From contig CM038471.1 in assembly GCA_021464415.1 (NCBI GenBank), positions 36,553,234 to 36,617,233 of the forward strand: DNA of 64,000 nucleotides. Reading direction: 5' to 3'. Shown here one piece after another: positions 47,590 through 58,978 of the stretch. The stretch comes from Lonicera japonica (lineage: Eukaryota > Streptophyta > Magnoliopsida > Dipsacales > Caprifoliaceae). A model generated the notes under the pieces. That model was not told where the DNA came from. It ran no database searches and worked only from the letters and a program-made list of their open reading frames with translations. The position numbers and the translations under genes are program-made. Each line of letters opens with the position of its first letter. Position 1 is the stretch's first letter.

Positions 47590-48160
47590 CCATCAGCTTC
47601 AAACCCACTCAAATGTCCAACTTCTTCGAGTGCTGCCTTCCACCTTTTTGCCTTTTCCTTTAACTCCGGACCCTCTTCGTAACTAGCTAATGCTTCCCCG
47701 GTTCTTCCCCGGTTCTCCTGTTTTGCTTTTGAACTTTGGATGGTTTCACATCGTAGAAGACAGGCAAAACATCATGCCCAGAGGTCTTTTTTTTATCAAG
47801 GATCATCACAAGCTCGTTGAGGCACCACGTGGAAGACGCGTAGTATTTTGAAAAGACAATTATGGAAACCCTCGATTGGTCGATCACTTTATCCAATTCT
47901 GGCTTGAGGCTTTTCCCTTTATGGATCCCTTCTTTGTCTCTAAATGTGAGAAATCCCTTATTCACCAGAGCATTGTAGAGGTGATCAGTGAAACTATTTC
48001 GTGTGTCTTCACCTTTAAAACTTAAGAACACGTTGTAAGTATATGATGATTTAGAAGTGAAAGAAGATATTGATGATGGTGGTGGTGGTGGTGGTGGTGG
48101 TGATGATGATGATGATGATGAGGAGGAGGAGGCGGTGGCTTGGGCTGTCACTCTAGCCAT
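47590..48160 (-). pseudogene. TIR-domain exon of a plant resistance-type gene, frameshifted
   Basis: ATG at 48160 (MARVTAQ). A low-complexity Ser10-Pro8 tract (encoded by TGG/TGA/GGA-type trinucleotide runs at 48076-48135) precedes the TIR domain: YNVFLSFKGEDTRNSF, the GFLTFRDKEGIHKG loop, and ASSTWCLNELV with the conserved glutamate of TIR NAD-hydrolases. The frame breaks after PSKVQKQNRRTG and stops at about 47686. The other frame then carries the normal TIR end (ALASYE, KRWKAALEEVGHLSGFEADG), followed by a donor-like GG|GTATGT at 47589. An 11-bp tandem duplication explains the shift. TIR proteins act in immune signalling; no NB-ARC or LRR is present, so this is a truncated or TIR-only relic. 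Confidence 0.85.
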
Positions 48161-49802
48161 TTGCAAACAGTAATGGTTGCACTGCTCAAGCTATGGTCTC
48201 TCGATCAGTCTGTTAATTAGATAGAACTAGAGCACCGGGTTTTGTAGAGAAGGGAGGCGAATAAAATGTGGTGTTGCGGTGTTAATGGGAGATATTCAAA
48301 GTCTTCCCCCTTGGGATTGTGGAGCTCAATTAATTGTCTTTTTGTGGATCCCAGTGTCACAATTTCACACTTTCGACAGCTTACAATCTTCTTCATTTGT
48401 TGCTTTAAATTAAGGGTATATATAATATGACTATCAGCACCTCTTGCACTTTAATATGATTGTGAGTGACAGTTGACATAACTAGCAATGAACTGGTAAT
48501 AGAAGTGTCACTTGGTATATTTTTTGGTACATTTGATAGAACTTATATTCTAAAGCTAAGTGAAATAACGGGCAATATTACTAGTAGATATAGAAGAAAC
48601 GTAATGGTAAACTGCAAGAAACCTTGCATAACAAGTGTAGACCCATTTTTATCAATTAGATGCACGTCTTATTATAATTTTGATGCATATGTAAAATTCA
48701 ACATAAAATTATTGTTACCTTAACGAATAGAAATTATTTTTTCATCCTTCATGTCAAAAAATTCGAGCCTAAGTAACTACATATTTAGCAACATAAAAAG
48801 GCAAAAATATTTAAAAAAGATAAAAAGAAGAAGAAGAAGAAGCCAAAATGGCAGGTGAAATGGAATTGAAATAGTTTGAAAAGTAGAATTAAAATAAGGC
48901 TCTTGGTACTAAATTTACTTTTATGCCAACTAATCAATGTTATTAACAATATGCCACCAAGGCCATCTCATGGAAATGTGATTCCGTACTGTCATAACTA
49001 CGGGTGAATTTAGATGGTTGCCATACTAAAATTTTTTTATTGTGTATCGTATTTAAAATTTGGTAAAGTAAAATTTATTATCATTACCGTACCAATAATT
49101 TTAATTAATGATGTTCGGTATTCTAAAAATTTGGTATGGTACAATACGTTCCTAAAAAAATTATCCTATTTAAAAAAAATCAAAAAGCACCGGTGAAAAT
49201 GCACGGATAGATTAACTTGACCACTTCTTCAACGTTAATTTTGATTGATTATGAACTATTAAAAATATAAAATATATAACTAAACTGACTTTAAACTTGT
49301 TGACAGCACGCTAACTTTAAAAAAAAAAACAATTTGAAAATAGTAATGGTGATCATCTTTCAACTTGGTTCGCTGGACATCAGTTTCACTTTTCAATACG
49401 CCACTTTATCCATATATGAAGTTATGAATTACTATTAACATAATTTAATTTTTTATTTTATTTTATCATAAAAGAATGTCTAAATATTTCTCTTTAATTA
49501 TAACAACGAAATTTTTCCCTCCAAACTCTCGGTAGTAAGACTTAAATTTGGGATTTTTCCCAAATTATGCTGCCCTCTTATATATATATATATATATTAA
49601 ATTTTAATTGGCTTTCAGTTATTTTAATTTAGTATTTAGTACGTTACAACGACAGACAAATAATTAATAGTTTAGTTCATATTCTATCATTTTTCACTCC
49701 TTATATGAACAAGATTCGAAACATGTTACGTTAAAAATTGTTTGACAATTTCTTAGGGAATGTTGATGAAATATTCCACGGGAGGTATACGGCGTATCTA
49801 TA
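48161..49802. other. Upstream region of the TIR exon and unassigned spacer
   Basis: The first ~300 bp would be the TIR promoter. The rest is AT-rich, with a GAA-type run near 48828 and a TA microsatellite at about 49578-49597. A short frame at 48466-48723 has no recognisable content. I see no gene. Confidence 0.5.
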
Positions 49803-51538
49803 GCAAAAATAAATATTAAGATAAGTTTTAAATCGCTTTTAAGGGACAATTTAATTGGGAAGACTATCATTTGTATAGCTCACTATTATTTCTTAATAAC
49901 AAAAAAATATGCTCTAATCCTTGACTAGAATAAAAAAAAATGACAAAATAATTTTCCTTATGTAATTAAGGTGTTTTTGCAAAACAAAATTCTCAAAAAC
50001 AATTTCGTCATTTAACATTTTTTGATTGCTTTAGTTGTTTAATTATGTTTGGGAAATTAATCATCAAAAGTTTAGAATTAATATAATAGGGAAAAAAATA
50101 ATTGGAATTGGACTTTTCAAACACATTTATGATACACACACACATATATATGAGATGAGTTCAAGTTACACCTGAAGTAAAATAAAGAAAATTTACACCC
50201 ACCCATAACTTTCTATCAATTTCATAATTCATCAATCTAACCGTTTAATAAGGTTGTTCGGTTGCTTAAAATATCTAATTTATAATTGTTTCATTCTAAA
50301 TTAACAAATTAATTTTTTTTTTCATTTCAACAGAAAAATACCATGGTGTAATTTTTTTGATATAAATTTGTATTATAGTTATAAGTTATGTACTTTCAAC
50401 TACGTCTCTGCATTTTCTTATTTAAATTTTTAGCAACCAAATTCTCAAATTAGATAATTCACGAATTGAACAATTTTATATTGTATAATTCTTAAATTGG
50501 AGAACAACCGAGTTATAAGTAAATTAAAATATCTCAAACATGCATGCAAAAGATTGAACTAATCGGATATGCATAAATTTCTCATCATAATCATTTTATA
50601 AATTGAATTATGAACCTTACAAAAATTGAGTAAAAGTAAGTATAAAGATTATATAGTTACAAATATTGAATTGACTTGAGTAAAACTAAGTATAAAGAAT
50701 ATAATCTCTTCTCCATTTCGATGCTTATTCGATTTGAGTTTTGATTCGTATATAAAATTTTAAATTGATAAATTCATTATGTATAGTCGGAATTTTTTAT
50801 AATTCATGTAAAAATGTTAAATTATTAGTTGATAAAACTCAAACTTTGCATGTGAGATTATCATTTTATACTTCATGAATAAATAAAAATTCAAAATAAA
50901 ATGAGCACTTAAGATATACGTGGGTATAGATTAATAGAACGAAAATTTGAATGCTTTCTAGTGTTTGAAAGTAGAGAGAGAAATTTGGGTTGGCAATAGT
51001 GTTTTTAAATAGAAAAGGCAAAGATGGTTTTTAAATGTATGTGTTAAATTTTAGAGAGATGACGTCTAACATGTTGTATACTGTTGATACTTATCACAAT
51101 GAACACGACCTGATAAATTATTGAGTTGTGTTTTCATAATTTGTATACTATTCATTACGTAGAATGATACGATACAAACTATTCTACCCATTAAGAACAT
51201 AAATTTTATGAAATAAAAAATAAAATCAATTATATTGTATTTTTCATTATTAGGCATTTCTGTCTAGCCTGTTGAGCAGCACTGGTATACAGCCCATTGG
51301 GTAAGCCCATATTTGATTGTTTGGTAAGGCTTAAGGTTTGTTCAGTATACACTTAATTTGTGCATCCAGAAAAAATAATCCACCGTCATAGGCAAAATTA
51401 ATTTCACCATATTTTCATTCGAATTACTCAAGTGCATCTTAGATACTTTCTTGTTGATAAATTACGAGTTTATTATTTTTTTGGGATGTTTTTAATTAAA
51501 ACTTTATTTTTATTTGCCAATGATTTTGTAATATGTTA

Positions 51539-51972
51539 GAGTTCGTTTGGATGGAAAGAATGGGAAGGAGGGGAAAGGAAAAGAGGATGAGGATGAGGAT
51601 GAGGGATTGCATTTCCTTTGTTTGGATAGAATATTTAAAGAGAATGTAATAGAAATGGAAGGAGTGGGAGGGAGTGTCATTCCTCTCTATTCCTTTACTT
51701 TCTTTCCTTCCAATATTAGGAGGATTGGGAAGGAAATGAAATATTTTTAATAAACAATTTACTTTTTTAATAAATTACATTCTTTTTCTTCCTTACCTTT
51801 CCTTCGTTATTTCTATTCAAACGGAGTTATTTTCATTCCCTTCCTTTCCCTCCATAGCTTTCGAAACAGTAATAAAATTAAGCTCATTCCATTCCATTTC
51901 CTTCCATTCCTTTCCTTTCCTTCATAACTAATCATTTCCTTTCCACTCCCTCCTTTCAATCCAAACGGACTG
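51539..51972. mobile_element. PIF/Harbinger-type MITE (434 bp) in R1 of block B
   Basis: Termini GAGTTCGTTTGGATGGAAAG and the inverted CTTTCAATCCAAACGGACTG, with TTA on both sides (51536-51538 and 51973-51975). The interior is a run of GGAAAGG/CCTTTCC purine and pyrimidine blocks. The matching sites at 59888 and 16507 (ATATGTTGGCC, ATATGTTGACC) are empty. Confidence 0.85.
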
Positions 51973-52165
51973 TTAGCCTTTGTCTATCATTTCTTATTTT
52001 CTTGCGATGTGGAATTATTTTTATTTGCCAACGATTCATGACTTATATAAAAAAAGTTGTGTTGTGGAGTTATTGTTTTGTGTAAAAAAAAAAAAGATTC
52101 TGGTTTATTTTCACAACCTAATAAACGGTAATAATTATTTCGGATAGTGCATATTACTCAAATAA

Positions 52166-52556
52166 GGACTTGGCTCCCCTCCATTGCACTTTATGTTCAA
52201 TTTTGTCCAATAAGGTTTAGTTGGAGGCTTAAATGGATGAATTTTTTCACGAAACTTGGTGGACATGATTTTTGTAATTAGTAGATCATCTCCACAAAAT
52301 TTCATCAAAAAATTCAAATTGAAAGTAGGTGTACTAAAATTTTAATATATATGTTCATTTTCTACCATTAAAATTTTACAAGATCAGCTTACCCACTTCT
52401 GATTTAAATTCTTTGATAAAATTTTGTGAAAATGATCTACTCATTGTGGAGATCATGTCCACCAAGTTTAGTGAAAAAAATTCATCCATTTAAGTCTCCA
52501 ACTAAACTTCATTGGACAAAATTGAATGGAAGGTGTAATGGAAGGGAGCCAAATCC
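52166..52556. mobile_element. Foldback MITE with long terminal inverted repeats (391 bp)
   Basis: Left end GGACTTGGCTCCCCTCCATT; right end is the complement of GGATTTGGCTCCCTTCCATT. The inverted arms extend about 150-180 bp each. R2 of block B (about 60374) is the empty site. A target duplication is not clear (ATAA on both sides at best). The long arms suggest a Mutator-like or foldback origin. Confidence 0.8.
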
Positions 52557-53065
52557 GATAATAATTAGCTACTAATTTAGCCGATTTTGTCTCGCTTGTA
52601 ATATTCAAATCGTAAAACCTTGTAGTTTATAAGTTGTGCTGCAAATAATGTAAAACTTAAAATGACTAGTACAACCCCATCGAATGTGTGGTTTAAATAT
52701 ATTTTGCATTATAAAATATTTTTGTAAATAATTTCATAATCACAATATATCGTGTTTTATAGATTTCATTTAGTATGCTTAAAAATATATATGTATACAT
52801 AGTTAAAATTGATTTTTAAATTTAATATTATTATATTTAAAATTATTTAGAAAATTGATTAGATTAGAGAGAAATGAAAGAAAGGGGGTGTCGTCTGTAA
52901 ATAGAATTTTGTTGATTGGAAAATAACGCCGATTAAATTTCAACTGAAACTTATGAATACATTTAATTTAGCAACTCAATTTGTCTTTCTAAAATAGAAA
53001 CTGATCAAGCAACTAACTAACAAAATTGAGAGAGATGCTTTTGTTTGTTTCCACAATAGCCTAGT

Positions 53066-54399
53066 GCGGAAGTGATAAACGTATAATATTGTCATTCATA
53101 TACTCATTTTTGGAGTCGTTTAACACGTTTATTTCTCAAAAACTTATCGCTTTATTAACTTATTTAGCGATTAGTCTCGTATCATTTTTGTATTTAACAC
53201 TGCTTAAAAAGACACATTTTGTTTTTATTTTTGTACCTCTAGATCTCAAAAAATGCATTGGACAAAAAATATCTATTTAAGCCCATACTTATTGCTTTAT
53301 GTCACTTCCTTCCTTTTACTCAATAAGCCATAGCTTATTTGAGGAGATGAGTTTGGCTAAGAAAATTGTCTTATCTCATATAATGTATTATTTAATTTAG
53401 AGTGGTTGTTTGAGTATGCTAAAGGGTTTTTTACCCTTGGACTTTAAATAGAAATGAGATAGGAAAGTATTTTCGTAAACTTAATTTTATTTTGCTTGCA
53501 ACTTGTAATAGTTTTTAAAGAGAGAAATGGAGTTCACTTCTATAATTCTTGTCTCTATATTTATTTTGGAGTAATTCATTTGCTAAGTTTAAGGATGAAG
53601 TTTGCAATGTGATTATTTTGTGAGTTTGATCTTATTTCTTGATTTTTTTTTAATTTTTTTGAATTTCTTAGTTAGTAATATTGTTAAATATCATTAAATC
53701 CCTATTCTTCTCCATTCAATCAACCATTCTACAATCTTACAAGATATTTCCATATGATGACTTGACTTTATATGCCAAGTATATCTAATTCTTAATTAGC
53801 ATAAATGAGGAGATGATACATTTGTGTATTTTTTGAAAGATTGTGTTCCTCCAATCAATGAAAGATCGTTTTGCCTATTTATATATATCAAGTATATTGA
53901 GTTCTTGACTTTCATAGAATCACCATAAATTTGAGATTACAATCCTTGATATCTTAATGATATGGTGAGTGATTTACACACTTTATCAAGGAATTGTTGA
54001 GATTCTTGAGTTAACTCTTTAGTTGATCATTATCTCAAACAAGTCAATTCTAGAAGGAAAATTAACCATGAGTTCTCAAATGCTTAAAATGCTTTATATT
54101 CTATTTATTTAATGAATTTCTTATCAATATCTTCGCACCCTTTGTAATGAGATAAGGATTAGGAATTCATACCCGGTTGAGTCTTGATTACAGTCGTTCT
54201 TTATATATGGCATTATACGGGAATGAGTTGCTAAGGCTTCGCACCTTTTGTTTAGCGAAGTGTAATGCGCTCGCCATTTAGGAAACACATTTAAGAAACT
54301 TGTATGAGATCATTTTCACATAACTTTGCTAGCAAACAGATTTCGATTGCCTTGGCTATTTTTCAAACTTTATTACGATCACTATTAATTTACATTGGT
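53066..54399. other. Non-coding spacer between R1 and the copia element (block B)
   Basis: From about 53515 it matches block A 15105-16152; 53066-53510 has no counterpart there. No gene seen. Confidence 0.55.
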
Positions 54400-54866
54400 T
54401 GTTATGAAATTGGTGAATGGACGTGGAAAACCTCCAATTAAATTGAAAGAAAAACCACGGACAAACGACGGAAAATTTTAATTTATAAAATGGAATACAA
54501 CACCTTCTCTTTAAATATAAGGAGAGAACAATTACACTCTCTCTTAATTTAAGAGAAACAATAACCTCTCTCTAGACCTCTCTTTACCAAGCTTTGTAAG
54601 TCTTGGCTTGATGTCCAGATGGAGTAGGATGGAGAGGTATATATAGTAGTTACAAAATGCATCCAATGGTCCACATTAAATCCCACCAGCCATGATCCAA
54701 GGGCTCACATTCATTCTCACCTACCACGCATGATGTAGGCGATGACATCGTCACGATGTAGGCGATGACATCGTCACGATGTAAGCGATGACATAGTTAA
54801 TGCACGATATAGGCGATGACATCATTGATGCACAATGACAATTGTTATTTTTCTACTACCTCAACA
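54400..54866 (-). repeat. 3' LTR of the copia element (467 bp)
   Basis: Shorter than its partner by 86 bp. It lacks a ~60-bp segment after GGTGAATGGA and has fewer ~25-bp CGATGTAGGCGATGACATCG repeats (54735-54830). The polypurine tract AAGGTGGAGA (minus strand, about 54868-54878) adjoins it. Confidence 0.88.
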
Positions 54867-54983
54867 ATCTCCACCTTGGCAAATAATTGCTTAAATGGTT
54901 TTAACAATATTTGCCACATTAAAGTAATCAATCGAGAGATCTTCGTATCCCTTCCATCCTTCCGTATTTGCCAGCTCTATGCG

Positions 54984-56738
54984 TGCTTACGTTTTTACTA
55001 GACCACACAAGGATCTACACCATTCAAACTTGTCAGTATTAATCGGCTTGGTCAGAACATCTGCTAGGTTCTCATTTGTGTGAATCTTTTGAATATCCAC
55101 CTTTCCTTCTTCTATCACTGTTCGGACGAAGTGATATTGAACTCCTATGTGCTTTGTTCTGGAATGAAAGGCTGGATTCCTTGCAATATGCAAGGAACTC
55201 TGACTGTCACAAAATAGAGTGATTTTCTCTTGTTTGTGTCCAAGCTCCTCCAATAACCTTTGAATCCAAACTGCTTCCTTGCAAGCTTATGTAGCCACTA
55301 TATATTCTGCTTCTGTTGTAGACAAAGCTACCACAATCTACAGTTTTGATATCCAGCTTACAGCTCCTCCTGCAATTGTAAACACAAAGCCTGAAGTGGA
55401 TTTTCTTTTATCGAGATCTCCTGCAAAATCTGAATCTACGTAACCTCTGACAGTTAATCCTGATCCTTCATAACATAAAGCTTCATCTGAGGTTCCTTTG
55501 ATATATCTCAGAATCCTATTCACTGTACTCCAATGCTCTCCACCTGGATTCGCCATGTATCGACTAACCATTCCCACTACTTGTGCAATGTCTAGTCTTG
55601 TACATATCATAACAAATATTAAACTTCCCACTGCTGATGCATACGGTACTCGAGACATCTCCTTCCTCTCTGCTTCATTGCTAGGACACATACTTGAGGA
55701 TAACTTAAAATTAGCAGGTAGTGGGGTTGAGATTGGCTTACAATCTTGCATGTTGAAGCGTCGCAAGATCTTCCTTAAATAATTCTTCTGAGAAAGCCAA
55801 ATTGTCCTGTTATTTCTGTCTCGGTGAATTTGCATCCCTAGAATCTTGTCTGCTGGTCCCAAATCCTTCATTTCGAACTCCCTAGCCACTTGTGCCTTCA
55901 CTTCCTGGATTTGAGCTTTGTTGGGGCCTGCCACCGACATGTCATCCACGTACAACAGCAAGATAATAAATTTATTATCACCACCAAACCTCTTGCAGTA
56001 CATACAATGGTCTGAATTAAGCCTGTTGTAACCAAGGCTAATTATGAAGGAATCAAATCTCTTATACCAACACCTCGGCGCCTGTTTGAGACCATATAGA
56101 AATTTGTTCAACCTGCAAACCAAGTTCTCCTTGCCTATTTTAGCAAAACTTTGTGGTTGGAGCATATAAATTTCTTCTTCAAGTTCTCCATGAAGAAATG
56201 CAGTTTTCACATCTAACTGCTCCAGATGTAAGTCAAGCGTAGCACACATAGCCAGAACTATTCTGATCGACGTAAGTCGTACCACCGGAGAAAATATCTC
56301 GTTGAAATCAATACCTTCTTTCTGAGCATATCCTTTTACCACCAGTCTAGCACAATACCGCTCCACCTGATCATTGTTGTCACGTTTAATCTTACATACC
56401 CATTTATTACCAATAACTTTACGTCCACTAGGTAATGGTACTAGTTTATACTTCTTATTTTTGTGTAAAGCTTCAATTTCCTCTTGCATTGCTGTCATAC
56501 ACAGAGATGCATCCGAGCTATTTGTAGTTTCGTGAAAAGTTGTTGGCTCACCTTTCCCCGTTAAAAGATAGTATGCAATATTGGTTTCAGTAACAGATTC
56601 CGACTGCCAAGCTGGTGACCTTCTTTCGCGAGTTGACCTCCAAACTTCTATGACTTCAGAATGGACAGGATCCTGTATCTCGTGTTCTGGTGTATCTTCA
56701 GAAGAAGTTGGATTTTCTTGTACTAAATTATTCTCCAC
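54984..56738 (-). pseudogene. Reverse transcriptase and RNase H of the copia element
   Basis: Open for 466 residues from 56738 to 55338. RT motifs are NKWVCKIKRD, LDVKTAFLHGELEEEIYM, YGLKQAPRCWYKRF and LLYVDDMSVAG (catalytic box), then GYVDSDFAGDLDKRKSTSG of RNase H. A stop follows SWISKL (about 55338). The same protein continues as STTEAEY and, after another stop, LLEELGHKQEKITLFCDSQS and ADVLTKP to the end at 54987. Two stops therefore separate an otherwise well-kept RNase H. RNase H acidic residues D (VDSD), E (TEAEY) and D (CDSQS) are visible. Confidence 0.92.
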
Positions 56739-56795
56739 CTGAACTGTTGTAGTATCTGAATTTTCTTTATGCGTGCTATCGCCTTCATCTTTCTT

Positions 56796-57699
56796 TTATA
56801 GTTTATCTTCTGTAAATAGTACATCTCTGCTGATTACTACCTTGTGGGCAGTGGGATCCCACAGGCGATACCCCTTCACTCCGTCAGCATACCCTAAAAA
56901 TATACATTTCCTGGATTTCGGGTCCAGTTTCGTTCTTTCTTGGGTGTTGTACATTACATACACAAAACATCTAAACGAATATAAAGTAGAGTAATCTGCT
57001 GGCTTTCCAGTCCACATCTCCATTGGCGTCTTTAACTCGATTGCCGTTGATGGAGATCGATTTATCACATAACAGGCAGTTTTGGCTGCTTATGCCCAAA
57101 AAGAGTTGGGTAGTCCTACCGTTCTCAACATGGCTCTTATTCTTTCTGCAAGAGTCCTGTTCATCCGCTTTGCCACTCCGTTCTGCTGCAGAGTGTACGC
57201 CGTAGTGAACTGCCTTTTAATACCTTTTTGTTGACAAAAGTTATCAAATTCATCGCCAGTGTATTCTCCTACGTTGTCTGTCCTAAAGCACTTGATCATT
57301 TTCTCAGATTCAAGCTCCACCCGCACTTTGAATACTTTGAAAACTTCAAACACATCTACCTTCATTTTGATTGGATACACCCAACATCTCCTGGAGTAAT
57401 CATCGATTAAAGATACAAAGTATCTTGCACCTCCTAGGGACAAAACTGGTGCTTGCCAAACATCAGAATGAATCAGTTCTAAGATAGCTTTGCTTCTAAC
57501 ATTAGAACTGCCGAACTTCAATATGTGCTGCTTACTAGTAACACAATGCTCACAAAATGGTAATAATACCTTTTTGAGTCATGGGAGAAATTTTTGTTCT
57601 GCGAGAATCTTCAAACCTCGTTCCGACATGTGGCCAAGTTTGCGGTGCCACATCATCATTGATTCTTCTATCGAACTTGCTAATGAAACAGATGCTTCT
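56796..57699 (-). pseudogene. Integrase of the copia element
   Basis: Pieces: LIHSDVWQAP (first catalytic D), FVSLIDDYSRRCWVY, CFRTDNVGEYTGDEF (second D in RTDN), QQNGVAKRMNRTLAE, where the usual catalytic E of 'GVAERMN' reads K, and MLRTVGLPNSFWA. The part 57068-56796 (SPSTAIELKTPMEMWTGKP, GVKGYRLWDP) is the C-terminal end. A stop separates the pieces near 57088. Loss of the third acidic residue would inactivate strand transfer. Confidence 0.88.
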
Positions 57700-58142
57700 C
57701 ATTCTTGTTGTGTTTCTCCCTTGAGCATGTACAGATTTACAGCTATTTTTTCCTCTTTCATCACCATAAGCGCGCCTTTGGCAATTTTCATGATCCCATC
57801 TTGAATATGGGTTTTGCATCCGAGATTATCTATCTGTTCCAATGACAGTAGATTCTTCTTTAGGCCTTCAACGTGTCGTACATCCTGAATGGTGCGAACT
57901 GTTCCATCAAACATTTTTACTTTGATAGAACCAATACCGACAATCTCCAAGGCATGATCGTTACCCATGTAGACAGATCCTCCAGAGGTAGGTTTATACG
58001 TGTGAAACCATTCTCTCCAAGGTGTCATGTGCCAGGTTGCTCCTGAGTCTAAGAGCCAGACATCAGCGAACAATTTTCTGCCTTCCAAGCTCGGTGTTAG
58101 TTCGTTGTATAGTACTTCACCATCATCTAAGGTACTTGTCAT
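57700..58142 (-). pseudogene. Protease and pre-integrase region of the copia element
   Basis: LLDSGATWHMTPWREWF contains the catalytic D-S-G-A. The downstream VYMGNDHALEIVGIGSIKVK and VRHVEGLKKNLLSLEQIDN motifs are the usual sequence between protease and integrase in copia. It ends in the GAG-pre-integrase segment near 57700, where the frame breaks. Confidence 0.9.
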
Positions 58143-58896
58143 ATTTCCTTGAGCATTTGATGACTCAGGATCTCCACTCCTCTTCTTACAGTCCCTTTTG
58201 ATGTGCCCTTTCTTGCTACAGTTGTAGCACCTAAAATTCTTCTTACTCCTTGATTTTGATTGATATGACTGTGGTTCTGACTCTCGTAAAACGCTCTGAT
58301 CTCTGATCTCACTCGTCAGTGCTTGCCTGCTATGAATTTGACTGTCTGTCTTCTTTATTTTTGCGCCTGCTTTCTTCCTCTAGAACCCGGGTTGCAAGTT
58401 CGAGACTAGATAGTCAGTCAAGACGTTGTTGTGTCAAGTGATGATGAGTTGATCGTATGAGTCAGGCAGACTTTGGAGTAGAAGTTACGCACGTTCAGAA
58501 GTCTCTATTTTATGACCCAACGTAACGTTGTAAATAGAGAGTAGAGGGTGTTGATATGGTCGGTCACCGACCATTCTAACAGTATAAAGTCTCCTTTTTA
58601 AGAAGATCTTGTTGTGCAGTGACTTCGCCTCGTACAACCTTGTTAGTGTGTCCCATATCTCCTTTGCTGTCTTCTTTTCTGCCACACTAGATAACACTCC
58701 GTCGGCTAGTGCTAAGTGCAAGTCAGCAATTGCGTTGCCGTCCATCTCGTTCCACTTGCCATCGCCAGTGATCTCCTCGGGCCTTTCTCCAATTGCTGCT
58801 AAGCAATTATCCTTCCTTAAAATTGCTTTAATCTTCATTTTCCACAACGAAAAATTACTCCCCTTTGAACTTCTCAATTTCATACTTTGTTGCCAT
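58143..58896 (-). pseudogene. gag of the copia element (frameshifted near the N-terminus)
   Basis: The family-typical start MATKYEIEKFKG begins at ATG 58896. One extra G in a GGGG run at about 58862 shifts the frame, and GSNFSLWKMKIKAILRKD continues in the next frame. The core has TAKEIWDTLTRLYEAKSLHNK. The frame is lost near 58485. A zinc knuckle CYNCSKKGHIKRDC is at about 58190-58235. Capsid/nucleocapsid role from the family. Confidence 0.85.
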
Positions 58897-58965
58897 TGTA
58901 GAACGTGCCTCCTTTTCACCAACTGATTTTATTTGATTTAGTATAAAATCAGATATGAACCTAGC

Positions 58966-58977
58966 GCTCTGATACCA
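58966..58977 (-). other. Primer-binding site (initiator tRNA-Met), copia element
   Basis: On the minus strand TGGTATCAGAGC, the standard copia primer site, one base from the LTR. Confidence 0.93.
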
Positions 58978-58978
58978 T

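Larger units (their letters stand above)
51243..53065. repeat. Repeat R1 in block B
   Basis: Runs from TTATTAGGCATTTCTGTCTA to AGCCTAGTGCGGAAG and matches R2 (59598-60860) except for the MITE and the foldback inserted into it. R2 supplies the empty sites for both. Confidence 0.78.

Noticed and set aside
48466..48723. 85-residue open frame upstream of the TIR exon
   Set aside because: No ATG at its start, no recognisable motif, no splice context that links it to a gene.
49578..49597. TA runs as promoters (also near 12235, 21278, 61450 and 62881)
   Set aside because: Simple TA microsatellites with no adjacent gene start; only the TATA motifs next to the MES start codons were kept.
51547..51750. 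67-residue glycine/glutamate-rich frame
   Set aside because: Lies inside the Harbinger MITE; purine-rich sequence without stops.
54735..54830. CRISPR-like or riboswitch-like repeated motif
   Set aside because: Simple minisatellite in a copia LTR, present in both LTRs with varying unit number.
56773..58926. Plus-strand open frames across the copia element
   Set aside because: Opposite-strand shadows of copia gag, integrase and RT.
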